From Bacteroidales bacterium (GTDB lineage Bacteria > Bacteroidota > Bacteroidia > Bacteroidales > VadinHA17), in NCBI GenBank assembly GCA_017999895.1, contig JAGNKY010000004.1, positions 1 to 64,000 on the forward strand: a stretch of DNA of 64,000 bases, written 5' to 3'. The translations under genes and the position numbers were made by a program. Shown here piece after piece: positions 46,017 through 55,493 of this stretch. The number at the start of each line of letters is the position of its first letter. Positions within the stretch are counted from its first letter, which is position 1. The notes beneath the pieces were generated by a model. It saw only the letters and a list, made by a program, of their open reading frames with translations. It ran no database searches and was not told where the DNA came from.

Positions 46017-47372
46017 TCAGTTTCGTTCATCAATAGGAACATACGATCTGTTTCCATAAACATTCTTAAATGCAGGCCTTATGATTCTTTTTGCACAGAA
46101 AGTAAGTTCCTCTATTCTGTGAGCACACCATCCTGCAATTCTCGACATGGCGAAAAGTGGAGTGTAAAGATCTCTTGGAATACCTATGCATGAATAAACA
46201 AAACCAGAATAGAAGTCCACATTAACGCATACTGTCTTATCGTTTTGCCCGTTTTTAAATTCTTTGAAGATTTCAGGTGTAAGTTCTTCGACCAGACAAT
46301 AAAGATTGAATTCATCGAGGCGACCCGATTCTGACGCAAGTTCTCTTGCTTTTTCTTTAAGAAGCACTGCACGTGGATCGGAAATTGTATATACTGCATG
46401 ACCAACGCCATATATTTTACCTGTATGGTCATTAGCTTCTTTCCTCAGGATTTTCATCAGATAGTTTGAAACCTCTTCCCTGTCTTTCCAGTCCTTCACA
46501 TTTTTCTTTATGTTTTCCATCATTTCGAGAACTTTCAGATTAGCCCCACCATGCAGTGGGCCTTTAAGTGAGCCTATTGCTGCTGTAACTGCAGAATAAA
46601 TATCAGTTTCGGTCGAGCTTGTTACCCTCATTGTAAAAGTTGAATTGTTTCCTCCGCCATGCTCGGCATGAAGTACGAGTGCCAGATCTACCATGTCGGC
46701 CTGAAGTTTGGTATAAGTATCTCCTTTTACCAGGTGCAGAAAGTTTTCGGCTGTAGTTAAGTCGGTTCGCGGATGCCTTATTGATAGAGTCTTGCCATAA
46801 TAAGCATGGCGTAACGCCTGGTATGAATATGCTATTATCGAAGGGAATTTGGCAATAAGGTTGAGCGATTGCCTTATCATATTGTCGAGCGAAATATTAT
46901 CAGGATCCTCATCAAGTGTGTACAGACCAAGTACCGATCTCGCAAGAATATTAAGCACATCCTTGCCTTTAAGGGAAAGGATCATATTGTTTATGAAAGA
47001 ATCGGGCAATGCTCTTAGAGAAGCAAGGTATGCCGAGAATTCTTTTAGCTCGTCGGCAGTTGGTAATTTACCGGTAAGTAATAGATAAACAGTCTCATCA
47101 AAACCATGTCTGTTTTCTTTCTGAAAACCATGGGTTAAATCCGAAATATCAATTCCTCTATATAATAACCGGCCAGGAACAGGTATAATTTTACCTTCCT
47201 TCTTTTCATAACCCACCACATCTCCTATATTTGTCAGGCCAACAAGCACACCCGTGCGGTCACTGTTTCGAAGGCCTCTTTTAACGTCGTACAATTCGAA
47301 CAGATCATTGTCCATCTTGCAAGCCTCACGCACGTAATCCTTAAATTTTGTCAAAAATCCGTTTTCACTCAT
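46017..47372 (-). CDS. gltA: Citrate synthase
   Basis: The enzyme condenses oxaloacetate and acetyl-CoA to citrate. The protein has 451 residues. Catalytic histidines are in LVLHAEHGGGNNSTFTMR and KGPLHGGAN, and the catalytic Asp in VCVNVDFYSGFVY. The N-terminal 50 residues are longer than in the short bacterial forms, as is usual for this phylum. It lies 13 bp after icd on the minus strand, so the two are co-transcribed. Downstream lies the Thr operon promoter. Confidence 0.94.
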   Translation of the reverse strand: MSENGFLTKFKDYVREACKMDNDLFELYDVKRGLRNSDRTGVLVGLTNIGDVVGYEKKEGKIIPVPGRLLYRGIDISDLTHGFQKENRHGFDETVYLLLTGKLPTADELKEFSAYLASLRALPDSFINNMILSLKGKDVLNILARSVLGLYTLDEDPDNISLDNMIRQSLNLIAKFPSIIAYSYQALRHAYYGKTLSIRHPRTDLTTAENFLHLVKGDTYTKLQADMVDLALVLHAEHGGGNNSTFTMRVTSSTETDIYSAVTAAIGSLKGPLHGGANLKVLEMMENIKKNVKDWKDREEVSNYLMKILRKEANDHTGKIYGVGHAVYTISDPRAVLLKEKARELASESGRLDEFNLYCLVEELTPEIFKEFKNGQNDKTVCVNVDFYSGFVYSCIGIPRDLYTPLFAMSRIAGWCAHRIEELTFCAKRIIRPAFKNVYGNRSYVPIDERN

Positions 47373-47385
47373 CTTTTAAAAAAAA

Positions 47386-48651
47386 TTACATAGCTTTTAT
47401 TATTTCATCTGCAAACTCTGATGTTTTTACCATCACTGCGCCCTCCATCAATCGGTAAAAGTCGTATGTGACTTTTCCGGCAGATATAGCACATTCGAGT
47501 CCGTAATGAATTCTTTCTGCAGCTTCTTTCCATCCTATATAATCGAGCATAAGGGCTCCGGAAAGTATTACCGATCCGGGGTTTACTTTATCCTGCCCTG
47601 CATATTTAGGCGCCGTTCCATGTGTTGCTTCAAAAATTGCATGTCCTGTTTCGAAGTTTATATTTGCCCCCGGTGCAATGCCAATGCCTCCTACTATTGC
47701 AGCAAGAGCATCAGAAATATAATCGCCGTTCAGATTTAAAGTAGCTATTACTGAATAATCCGCTGGCCTTGTAAGTATTTGCTGAAGAAACGCATCGGTT
47801 ATGACATCTTTAATAATCACCTTCTTTCCCTCTACTGCATTTTTGAGAGCGTTATCGGCAGCCTCTTCTCCTTTTTCTCTGGAAATATTTCTGTAAGTAT
47901 TCCATGTAAAAACCTCTGGTCCGAATTCCCTTTCAGCAAGGGTATAACCCCATTTCATGAAAGAACCCTCGGTAAATTTCATAATGTTTCCTTTATGAAC
48001 AAGTGTAACTGAAGGCAAATTCTTTTCTATGGCAAATCTGATTGCCTGTCGTACAAGTCGTTCGGTTCCTTCGATCGAAACAGGTTTCACAGCAAATGAA
48101 GAAGTATCCGGGAATCTTATCGACTTTACACCCATTTCCTTTATAAGAAAATCTTTGAATCTCAAAGTCTGAGGTTCTCCTGTATTAAATTCGATGCCAG
48201 CATAAATATCTTCGGTATTTTCTCTAAAAATATGCATATCGACCAACTCCGGATGCTTAACTGGTGAAGGAACTCCTTTATACCATCTCACCGGCCTGTA
48301 GCAGGTATAAAGATCGAGTTCCTGTCTGAGAGCCACGTTGAGTGAGCGGATTCCTTCGCCAACCGGAGTTGTTAGAGGTCCCTTTATACCAACCAGATAA
48401 TATTTGAAAGCTTCAATCGTTTCTTCCGGAAGCCATTGACCTTTCAAATTAAAAGCTTTTTCACCGGCAAGAACCTCCTGCCAGAATATTTTGCGACGGC
48501 CTAAATAGGCTTTTTCAACCGCAGCATCAATAACTCTTACTGCGGCTCTCCAGATATCGGGTCCTGTACCATCACCTTCTATGAAAGGTATTACAGGGTA
48601 ATCAGGTACACGCAATAAACCCTCTCTCATTTCTATTTTTTCAGGTACCAC
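47386..48651 (-). CDS. icd: Isocitrate dehydrogenase (NADP-dependent type)
   Basis: The enzyme oxidatively decarboxylates isocitrate to 2-oxoglutarate. The protein of 421 residues matches the E. coli-type Icd from the first strand ([16 protein letters not shown]). It has the phosphate-site serine region [13 protein letters not shown] and the substrate/metal region [23 protein letters not shown]. The start is taken as GTG at 48651 because the residues before the ATG at 48630 still align with the family. No aconitase gene is adjacent. It forms a unit with gltA; proA lies 79 bp upstream. Confidence 0.93.
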   Translation of the reverse strand: MVPEKIEMREGLLRVPDYPVIPFIEGDGTGPDIWRAAVRVIDAAVEKAYLGRRKIFWQEVLAGEKAFNLKGQWLPEETIEAFKYYLVGIKGPLTTPVGEGIRSLNVALRQELDLYTCYRPVRWYKGVPSPVKHPELVDMHIFRENTEDIYAGIEFNTGEPQTLRFKDFLIKEMGVKSIRFPDTSSFAVKPVSIEGTERLVRQAIRFAIEKNLPSVTLVHKGNIMKFTEGSFMKWGYTLAEREFGPEVFTWNTYRNISREKGEEAADNALKNAVEGKKVIIKDVITDAFLQQILTRPADYSVIATLNLNGDYISDALAAIVGGIGIAPGANINFETGHAIFEATHGTAPKYAGQDKVNPGSVILSGALMLDYIGWKEAAERIHYGLECAISAGKVTYDFYRLMEGAVMVKTSEFADEIIKAM

Positions 48652-48730
48652 GGTTTATTTTTTAATGAGGTAAATTAATCAGTCAGAAAGTATTCTTTTT
48701 TCTTAATAGCCTGTGAAAATAAGAAATTTT

Positions 48731-49978
48731 TTAGCTTCTTATCTGCCCGTTTCCCTCGATAATCCATTTATATGTTGTAAGTTCTTCAAGTCCCATCGGC
48801 CCTCTTGCATGAAGTTTTTGGGTTGATATTCCTATTTCCGCTCCCAGACCAAACTGGGCGCCGTCAGTAAAAGCTGTCGATGCATTTGAATACACAGCCG
48901 CGGCATCAATGCGGCTGAAAAACATGTTTATTCTTTCCTTACTTTCCGATATTATTGCTTCGCTATGCTTTGAACCGTAACGTGTTATATGTTCCACAGC
49001 TTTATCAAAGCTTTCGACTGTCTTAACTGCCATTTTATACGATAAGAATTCTGTTCCGTACGAATTTTTATCGGCAGGTTTCAGAAGATCTGAAGGATAC
49101 TTACCTTTAAGATGTTTCATTGCTTGTTTATCGGCATAAATTATGACATTTTTCTCAGCACATAATCCAGTTATATATGCCAGATCCTCAAGTCGTTTTT
49201 TATGAATAATCAGGCAGTCGAGTGCATTGCATACGCTTACCCTACGTGTTTTAGCATTGTTAATAATGATTCTTCCTTTCTCTCTGTCGCCGTATTCATC
49301 AAAGTAGGTATGGCATATTCCGGCGCCTGTTTCAATGACCGGCACCTGAGAATTTTTCCTTACGAACTCGATAAGTTCCTTTCCACCTCGTGGTATTATT
49401 AGATCGACATATTCACGGGCTTTCATAAGCTGTGCCGTCTCATTTCTGCCTGGTGGAAGAAGCGATATAACGCCTGTGTCAATTCCTTCCTCTTCCAGAA
49501 CACTCTGAATTACATTTACAATAGCTTTGTTCGAATTGATAGCATCGCTTCCGCCTTTAAGAATACAGGCATTGCCCGATTTGAAACAAAGCGTGAAAAC
49601 ATCGAGAGTTACGTTTGGCCTCGATTCATATATAATTCCAATAACACCAAAGGGTACTGCAACTTTTTTAATTATTAAACCGTTAGGCCTTACATTTTTA
49701 TACAGAACTCTTCCTACAGGCTGCGGCAATGAAACGACATTTCGTATATCTGAAGCAATGTTTCTTATTCTCTCATCATTGAGCAGCAGACGATCATAAC
49801 GCGGATCGGAAATATCCATTTTTGTAAGATCCTTGAAATTTTCCTGAAGAATGAATGGTATATCTTTCTCGATAGTATTGGCAAGTTTCAGCAATACATC
49901 ATCTCTTTTTTCACTTCCGGTAACAGATAATATCCGCCCCGCTGCTGCGGCTTTCTTAAAAACTGGCAAACAATTCAT
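48731..49978 (-). CDS. proA: Gamma-glutamyl phosphate reductase
   Basis: ProA reduces gamma-glutamyl phosphate to glutamate semialdehyde in proline synthesis. It is an aldehyde-dehydrogenase fold protein of 415 residues. The catalytic cysteine lies in [17 protein letters not shown]. The motif [29 protein letters not shown] is typical. It follows proB by 24 bp on the minus strand. Confidence 0.96.
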   Translation of the reverse strand: MNCLPVFKKAAAAGRILSVTGSEKRDDVLLKLANTIEKDIPFILQENFKDLTKMDISDPRYDRLLLNDERIRNIASDIRNVVSLPQPVGRVLYKNVRPNGLIIKKVAVPFGVIGIIYESRPNVTLDVFTLCFKSGNACILKGGSDAINSNKAIVNVIQSVLEEEGIDTGVISLLPPGRNETAQLMKAREYVDLIIPRGGKELIEFVRKNSQVPVIETGAGICHTYFDEYGDREKGRIIINNAKTRRVSVCNALDCLIIHKKRLEDLAYITGLCAEKNVIIYADKQAMKHLKGKYPSDLLKPADKNSYGTEFLSYKMAVKTVESFDKAVEHITRYGSKHSEAIISESKERINMFFSRIDAAAVYSNASTAFTDGAQFGLGAEIGISTQKLHARGPMGLEELTTYKWIIEGNGQIRS

Positions 49979-50002
49979 TCTTTTGATGAAATTTAATTTT
50001 TA

Positions 50003-51133
50003 TTACACTGCAGATTCTGCGCCTTCCTTCTGGTTTATCACAAGATAATTATAATGAATAAGAGGTTTATTACATTTTTGCCCTATAAACATCTTTGCCT
50101 TTTCCGAATCGTATTCCGATTTTCCCAATCCAATAACTTCGCCGTCTTCACTTAAAATTTTTACAATGTCACCTTTTTTGAACAAGCCCGATATGCCTGT
50201 AACTCCTATCAAAAGAAGGCTGGATGCCTTGTTCCCAAGTAATGCATCTCTTGCTCCACTGTTAATTATTATTTCTCCTCTGGTAAACGTCTCGGAATGA
50301 GCAATCCATTTCTTAATACTTTTTTTATGTTTTTCTGCCGGTACAAACTTTGTGCATGGAACATCTTTCCCTCTTATGATATCAGTTAAAATGGAATCAC
50401 GCAGTCCGTTTGCAATAAAGACGCTTATACCTTCAGAAGCAATTTTTCTTGCATTCAGATATTTTGTTATCATTCCTCCGCGTCCTGTTTCCGATCTGTC
50501 ACCAGAAATGTACTTTGCTACATCATCTGAGTTAGGCAATACTTCTTTTATAAGTTCTGAACCGGGTTGACCGGGTACTCCTTTAAAAATACCGTCAACA
50601 TTCGACAAAATGATGAGTGATTTACAATCCATCATTGACGAAATCATGCCTGAAAGTTCATCATTATCGGTGAACATTAGTTCATTTATGGATATAGTAT
50701 CATTTTCATTTACAACTGGAATCACATGATTCTCAAGCATTGCCGATATGCAATTTTTCATGTTGAGATAATGCCTGCGATCGCTGAAACTCTCTTTTGT
50801 CGCAAGAACCTGACCTACCTTTATGCCATATTTTCCAAATAGATACTGGTAAATAGCCATAAGCTTCACCTGCCCTATGGCGGCAAGCACCTGTTTTGCG
50901 GCAATCTCATTCGTCTTTTTCGAAGGAATAAGTTCCCCTCTGCCCGCAGCCACAGCACCTGAAGTAACAATAATCACTTCAATTCCATTCCTGAATAAAA
51001 TGGCCACATCTTCCACAATCCTCGAAATCCTCCAATTATTAAGTGTACCGTCATCCTGAGTTAAAACATTGCTGCCAATTTTAACGGTAATCCTTGAGAA
51101 TTCCGATTTTCTGTTTTTTAAATCAAAACTCAT
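50003..51133 (-). CDS. proB: Glutamate 5-kinase
   Basis: ProB phosphorylates glutamate, the first and feedback-regulated step of proline synthesis. The amino-acid-kinase domain (about 12-265) begins RITVKIGSNVLTQDD and includes VTSGAVAAGRGEL and ENDTISINELMFTDND. A C-terminal PUA domain (about 285-365) contains FTRGEIIINSGARDALLG. I start at ATG 51133 (376 residues). The frame is open to a GTG at 51184, but a TAACTTTG promoter-like box at 51191-51184 on the minus strand covers that codon. Confidence 0.93.
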   Translation of the reverse strand: MSFDLKNRKSEFSRITVKIGSNVLTQDDGTLNNWRISRIVEDVAILFRNGIEVIIVTSGAVAAGRGELIPSKKTNEIAAKQVLAAIGQVKLMAIYQYLFGKYGIKVGQVLATKESFSDRRHYLNMKNCISAMLENHVIPVVNENDTISINELMFTDNDELSGMISSMMDCKSLIILSNVDGIFKGVPGQPGSELIKEVLPNSDDVAKYISGDRSETGRGGMITKYLNARKIASEGISVFIANGLRDSILTDIIRGKDVPCTKFVPAEKHKKSIKKWIAHSETFTRGEIIINSGARDALLGNKASSLLLIGVTGISGLFKKGDIVKILSEDGEVIGLGKSEYDSEKAKMFIGQKCNKPLIHYNYLVINQKEGAESAV

Positions 51134-51289
51134 TATAATGTATGTTTTTTTATCATCATAATTATTTTTTGTGAATTTTGTCACAAAGTTAATATTTTCA
51201 CTAAATATTTTAAATTCAGCTCAATTTTTTGTTTTTTCCTTATCTTGCAAGCACAAAATTAATATATATAAATATAAATCTTTAATTAA

Positions 51290-52933
51290 ATGGGAAAGCA
51301 TATTCCACTTTGTTGTATTACTTTAATTATGTTAACATTAATTTCGTGCACTGAATCCGATAAAGTTTTCAAAAATATTAGTCCCGGCCTTTTGAAAGAC
51401 AAAATTGCAGGCGGCTGGGGTGGAAAGATGATAGGTGTGACTTATGGTGCCCCTACGGAATTCAAGGCTCAGGGCCGGATTTATGAAGATTCGATAAAAT
51501 GGAAACCTTCTGATATAAAGGGCAGTTTATGGCAGGATGATATCTATGTTCAACTCACCTTTATGATGGCAATGGATAAATATGGGATAGATGCTTTACC
51601 CAAGAAATATCAGGAGATGCTTGCAAAAGCTGAATACGGCTTATGGCATGCAAACATGCAGGCAAGAAAAAATTATTACGACAGTATTTTTCCCCCTTTA
51701 TCTGGAAGGCCTGATTATAATATTCATGCCGACGATATTGATTTTCAAATAGAATCCGATTATATTGGGTTCATGTGCCCCGGTATGCCTGCAACCATAG
51801 TCAGGATTGCGGAAAGAATCGGACATATAATGAATTATGGCGATGGATTGTATGGAGGAATATTTGTAGCATCGCTTTATGCTGAAGCTTTTTTCGAAAA
51901 TGACATAGCAACAATTATTGAAAAAGCCTTATTATCAATACCTCCTGAAAGTGATTATTATAAAATCATAAAAGATGTTATAACCCTGCACAATCATTAT
52001 CCTGATAACTGGCGGGATGCATGGAAAGAGCTCGAAGAAAAATGGGGAGACGTTGATATTTGTGGAGCAGGCTCACCTTTTAATATTGACGCAAAACTAA
52101 ACGGGGCATATATTGTTTTAGGACTTCTTTATGGCGGCGGAGATCCTGAGAAAACTCTCGAAATTACAACACGCTGTGGCCAGGACTCCGATTGCAATCC
52201 TTCGAACGCAATGGCAGTGCTCGGCGTGATAAAAGGATTCAGCGGACTTCCTTCAGAGATGCAGGAAGGAGTGAACGCCGTGGCCGACTCAAATTTTATT
52301 AATACTGATTATTCTTTCAATAAAGCAGTGGAAAGCACTTATAATTATGCGCTTAATCTCATTGAAGGAAATAATGGAAAAATTTCAGGAAGAAATATCA
52401 AAATCAGAATCCAGGAGCCGGTACAGCCTGATTTCAAGGTTTCTTTTCCTGATGTGGTATTCGACAAAAGAATCTCTGTATTCGATAGTCATGATTTTTC
52501 CTTTAAAGGCAATTGGAAAATATATGAAGTCCCTGGAATAGATGGCAAAACACGGAAACAATCAATGTATTCTGAAAATGAAGGCGATAGTGTAGAGATA
52601 ACTTTCATAGGAACAGGAATTTCCATAGAAGGAAACTGGTATAGAGACGGTGGAATAGCCAGCGTATTTATTGACGATTTATTCAACAGAGCCATAGATA
52701 CATATTACGATTACGCCGGACAACAACATACAACAAGTATCTGGCATATAATGAATCTGGATCCCGGCAAACATAAAGTGAAAATTGTGGTAAGAGGTGA
52801 AAAACGACCTGAGTCGTCAGGTAAAAGAGTTTATCTGACCTCTGCAACAATATTTCGGACAGAGAAAAAGAAAAATGAAAATTACAGGTTTAATTTTAAC
52901 CTCTCCACGGACGCTGGCGCTCAGCTACCTTAG
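51290..52933 (+). CDS. ADP-ribosylglycohydrolase-fold lipoprotein
   Basis: The protein (547 residues) has a lipobox LISC near residue 20. The ADP-ribosylglycohydrolase fold (about 30-365) shows GGWGGKMIGVTYGAP, WQDDIYVQLTFMMAM, HADDIDFQIESDYIGF and the late GQDSDCNPSNAMAV, which supplies the metal-binding aspartates. A C-terminal beta-sandwich-like domain (about 400-530) resembles carbohydrate-binding modules. Because it is exported and sits among glycan-degrading genes, its substrate is probably an extracellular N- or O-glycoside and not ADP-ribosyl protein. The 3' end overlaps the convergent DoxX-fusion gene by 38 bp. Confidence 0.82.
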   Translation: MGKHIPLCCITLIMLTLISCTESDKVFKNISPGLLKDKIAGGWGGKMIGVTYGAPTEFKAQGRIYEDSIKWKPSDIKGSLWQDDIYVQLTFMMAMDKYGIDALPKKYQEMLAKAEYGLWHANMQARKNYYDSIFPPLSGRPDYNIHADDIDFQIESDYIGFMCPGMPATIVRIAERIGHIMNYGDGLYGGIFVASLYAEAFFENDIATIIEKALLSIPPESDYYKIIKDVITLHNHYPDNWRDAWKELEEKWGDVDICGAGSPFNIDAKLNGAYIVLGLLYGGGDPEKTLEITTRCGQDSDCNPSNAMAVLGVIKGFSGLPSEMQEGVNAVADSNFINTDYSFNKAVESTYNYALNLIEGNNGKISGRNIKIRIQEPVQPDFKVSFPDVVFDKRISVFDSHDFSFKGNWKIYEVPGIDGKTRKQSMYSENEGDSVEITFIGTGISIEGNWYRDGGIASVFIDDLFNRAIDTYYDYAGQQHTTSIWHIMNLDPGKHKVKIVVRGEKRPESSGKRVYLTSATIFRTEKKKNENYRFNFNLSTDAGAQLP

Positions 52934-54482
52934 ATAATACATCGAGTGCGATATTCACGTCTTCAACAACCTGAAAATCATACATCCCGAGGCAGACGAA
53001 ATCAGCACCATTATTGAAGGCATATTTAAGCCCTTCTTCAGGTCTTATAGCTCCTGCAGCAAGTACTTTGAATGCTATCCATGGCTCGGGAAGGGTCGCC
53101 ATATAACTTATTGTTTTCTCAGGGTCGTAGTCGAAGATGTTATCGTTCCATTGCGGATTTGCCTGTGCCGACCAGTAATTATAACTGTGACATGTCTTCA
53201 CCCAAAAATCAGGCTTCAGGCCGTACTCAACACAAGCTTTTATAGCTTTAATCCGGTGAGCGCCTATTCCTGCCGGCTTCCCATGTTTCCTTATCTCCTC
53301 GAGTCCAGCCCTTATTAGTTCCATACGCTCTTCAACACTCCTTTTCTTAGGATCATTCCACCCGGGATTCGTAAAACGGTCGGTTATCTCACCCTGACAA
53401 TAAAGTGCATCCCAGTCGGCAGCAAGCGACATCTCTATCCCTTTCTGAAAATCAAGATTCGTTCCGCAATCGGATATAAATTTCATCTTCCCACGAAACT
53501 CTCGCCTGTATTTCTGAAAGATTCTTCCCATCTGCGGATTTGAAATTATTGCATTCATCCCGCATTTCTCTCCCAGCGCAAGCGTCTGCATTACTTTTTC
53601 GTCGGTATGATATGTCTTTACCAGTTTCGAAACATAGATAAGATCTCGTGCATGAGCCCATCCGCCTATAAGATTGCCTCCCATAAGCAAACGGCTTAGT
53701 TCGAACTCAGCAGGTTTGCCGTTAATATCCGTATATCGTATAATTCCCTTTGGTACCTGACCTTTGAGATCCTTAAGCGATAAGTAATTGAATTTCAAAA
53801 GTGTGGCACTTGTATTGGCATCCATCCCTTCTATCTTGAGCAACTTCTCTTCATAACTGTCCCATTTTCGTTTCTTATAAAAAGCATAGGCAAACGCACC
53901 TATAGCCGGAACTGAAACAAGATCCCTCAAAAGTTCACGACGCCCTTTTGTCGCAGATTCATCTGAGAACTCAGGTATCGGCTTTCTTGCTTTCTCTTCC
54001 TTCCATCTCCGAAATAGCCTGTCGAGTCCAAAAAAATTCGAGGACGATATAAAAATAAATGAAAAAAGAATAAAAAATTCAATAAGGTTCCTGTTTACCC
54101 ACAGGTAATCGCCTTCTGCCGGTACACCAAACATATAACCAGGTATTGGCGGATAGGCAACAAAATAAAGCAGAAGCATAAGAGCACCGCCTGCACTCGC
54201 CCAGCGCGACAATAATCCAAGCATCAAACCTGCGCCTACAAGTATCATCCCCCAGATATTCAGAAAATCAACAACCGATACAATCGTCGGATCATTCGCC
54301 ATAGCATTGAATAAAGGCGCAAAAATCCATCTCGAGCCGGCAAGGTATGGTGCAGAACTCCAGTCGCCGGCAATTAACTTGGCAATTCCCTCGTAAAGAA
54401 ACTGCCATCCAATTGCAATTCTGACAATTGTAAGCAGCCAGCGACTCGCTTTATTCAAATGAGATTCTGATGATTTCTTCAT
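52896..54482 (-). CDS. DoxX-like membrane domain fused to TIM-barrel-like domain
   Basis: The protein (528 residues) has two parts. The N-terminal 160 residues form a four-helix DoxX-like membrane domain (WLLTIVRIAIGWQFLYEGIAKL ... FFILFSFIFISSSNFFG). A linker with RRELLRDLVSVPAIGAFAYAFYKKRK resembles an embedded Tat-like segment. The rest (about 240-520) looks like an aldo/keto-reductase-type barrel: ELSRLLMGGNLIGGWAHARDLIYVSKLVKTY, then KPAGIGAHRIKAIKACVEYG and NNGADFVCLGMYDFQV. I start at ATG 54482. It probably shares an operon with the PIG-L gene. The reaction is unknown. Confidence 0.75.
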   Translation of the reverse strand: MKKSSESHLNKASRWLLTIVRIAIGWQFLYEGIAKLIAGDWSSAPYLAGSRWIFAPLFNAMANDPTIVSVVDFLNIWGMILVGAGLMLGLLSRWASAGGALMLLLYFVAYPPIPGYMFGVPAEGDYLWVNRNLIEFFILFSFIFISSSNFFGLDRLFRRWKEEKARKPIPEFSDESATKGRRELLRDLVSVPAIGAFAYAFYKKRKWDSYEEKLLKIEGMDANTSATLLKFNYLSLKDLKGQVPKGIIRYTDINGKPAEFELSRLLMGGNLIGGWAHARDLIYVSKLVKTYHTDEKVMQTLALGEKCGMNAIISNPQMGRIFQKYRREFRGKMKFISDCGTNLDFQKGIEMSLAADWDALYCQGEITDRFTNPGWNDPKKRSVEERMELIRAGLEEIRKHGKPAGIGAHRIKAIKACVEYGLKPDFWVKTCHSYNYWSAQANPQWNDNIFDYDPEKTISYMATLPEPWIAFKVLAAGAIRPEEGLKYAFNNGADFVCLGMYDFQVVEDVNIALDVLSKVAERQRPWRG

Positions 54483-54531
54483 AAACAATGAAAAATAATT
54501 TTCTCGTGTATATTTTCAATACCGGTTAATG

Positions 54532-55407
54532 CTACTTTATCATCATCGGGAATAATTCCCTTATCTCCTTTTCAGAAGGATGACGTCCATATTCGCATAT
54601 TTCGAAAGATTCTGCAAATTTTACTTTCTTTGCTCTTTCGGCTCCATACCATTTTATCAGTGAAGCCATTTTTTCTTTACTCAGTTCACGTGGATATCTT
54701 GTCTTTTTCAGCCATTCAAGTCTTTCCGCCTCACCGGCAGGAACTTTATCGAGTGTACCTGAAGTCCATGGAAGCCATTCGAACATCTGTGACACATGGG
54801 CGGCCAGAGCATATATTTTCTGATCCCACGAATCTGTTATATCAATTACTATATCGGGCGAAAAAGGCTGAGGTTTTTGAAAATTGTCTTCCATGTAGAG
54901 AAACACCGGATTCTTTTTCAAAGGGGGTGTGTCAGGTACAATGTTCGGCACAATTACCATATACGCCGCATCCTGAACAAGTGTCGATGTATAACGATGG
55001 TCGGGATGGTAATCATTTGGTCTGTGCACAATTACGATATCGGCATTCCACTGACGAATAAGCCTGATAATCTCATCCCTTATTTCGAGAGTGGGCATCA
55101 GTTTGCCGTCGGGATGATCAAGAACCAGATATTTGATCCCGAAGCGTTTACCTGCTTCCTGGGCTTCGAGCTTGCGGATATTGGCCAGAGGTGCGCCTCC
55201 TATTTCCTGATGGCCAGCACTGCCATCGGTAATCGAAACAAACAAAACATTATGACCTCGTTTTGCAAACTCAATTGCAGTACCTCCTGCCTTCCCGTCA
55301 CAATCGTCGGGATGGGCACCAAAAACTATAACATTGATTTTCCCCTGCTGAGAAAAAATGAGTAAAGGCACAAAAGCCAGAAGAACTGACATAATTAAAT
55401 TTTTCAT
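54532..55407 (-). CDS. Secreted PIG-L family deacetylase
   Basis: This zinc-dependent de-N-acetylase family protein of 291 residues has a signal peptide. The zinc motif is FGAHPDDCDGKAGGTA, with a later HRPNDYHPDHRYTS. The family acts on N-acetylglucosamine conjugates such as GlcNAc-PI or bacillithiol precursors; secreted members occur in polysaccharide loci. It lies between the beta-helix protein gene (86 bp gap) and the DoxX-fusion gene (49 bp gap) on the minus strand. The amino-sugar link agrees with the glucosaminidase-like GH2 elsewhere in the window. Confidence 0.9.
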   Translation of the reverse strand: MKNLIMSVLLAFVPLLIFSQQGKINVIVFGAHPDDCDGKAGGTAIEFAKRGHNVLFVSITDGSAGHQEIGGAPLANIRKLEAQEAGKRFGIKYLVLDHPDGKLMPTLEIRDEIIRLIRQWNADIVIVHRPNDYHPDHRYTSTLVQDAAYMVIVPNIVPDTPPLKKNPVFLYMEDNFQKPQPFSPDIVIDITDSWDQKIYALAAHVSQMFEWLPWTSGTLDKVPAGEAERLEWLKKTRYPRELSKEKMASLIKWYGAERAKKVKFAESFEICEYGRHPSEKEIRELFPMMIK

Positions 55408-55493
55408 ATTATACGTTTTTAGTTTATGTTAATCAATTGTTATTTATTATTTTATTATTAGTTTATAGGATCAATAATATCATCTGTTTTTAT

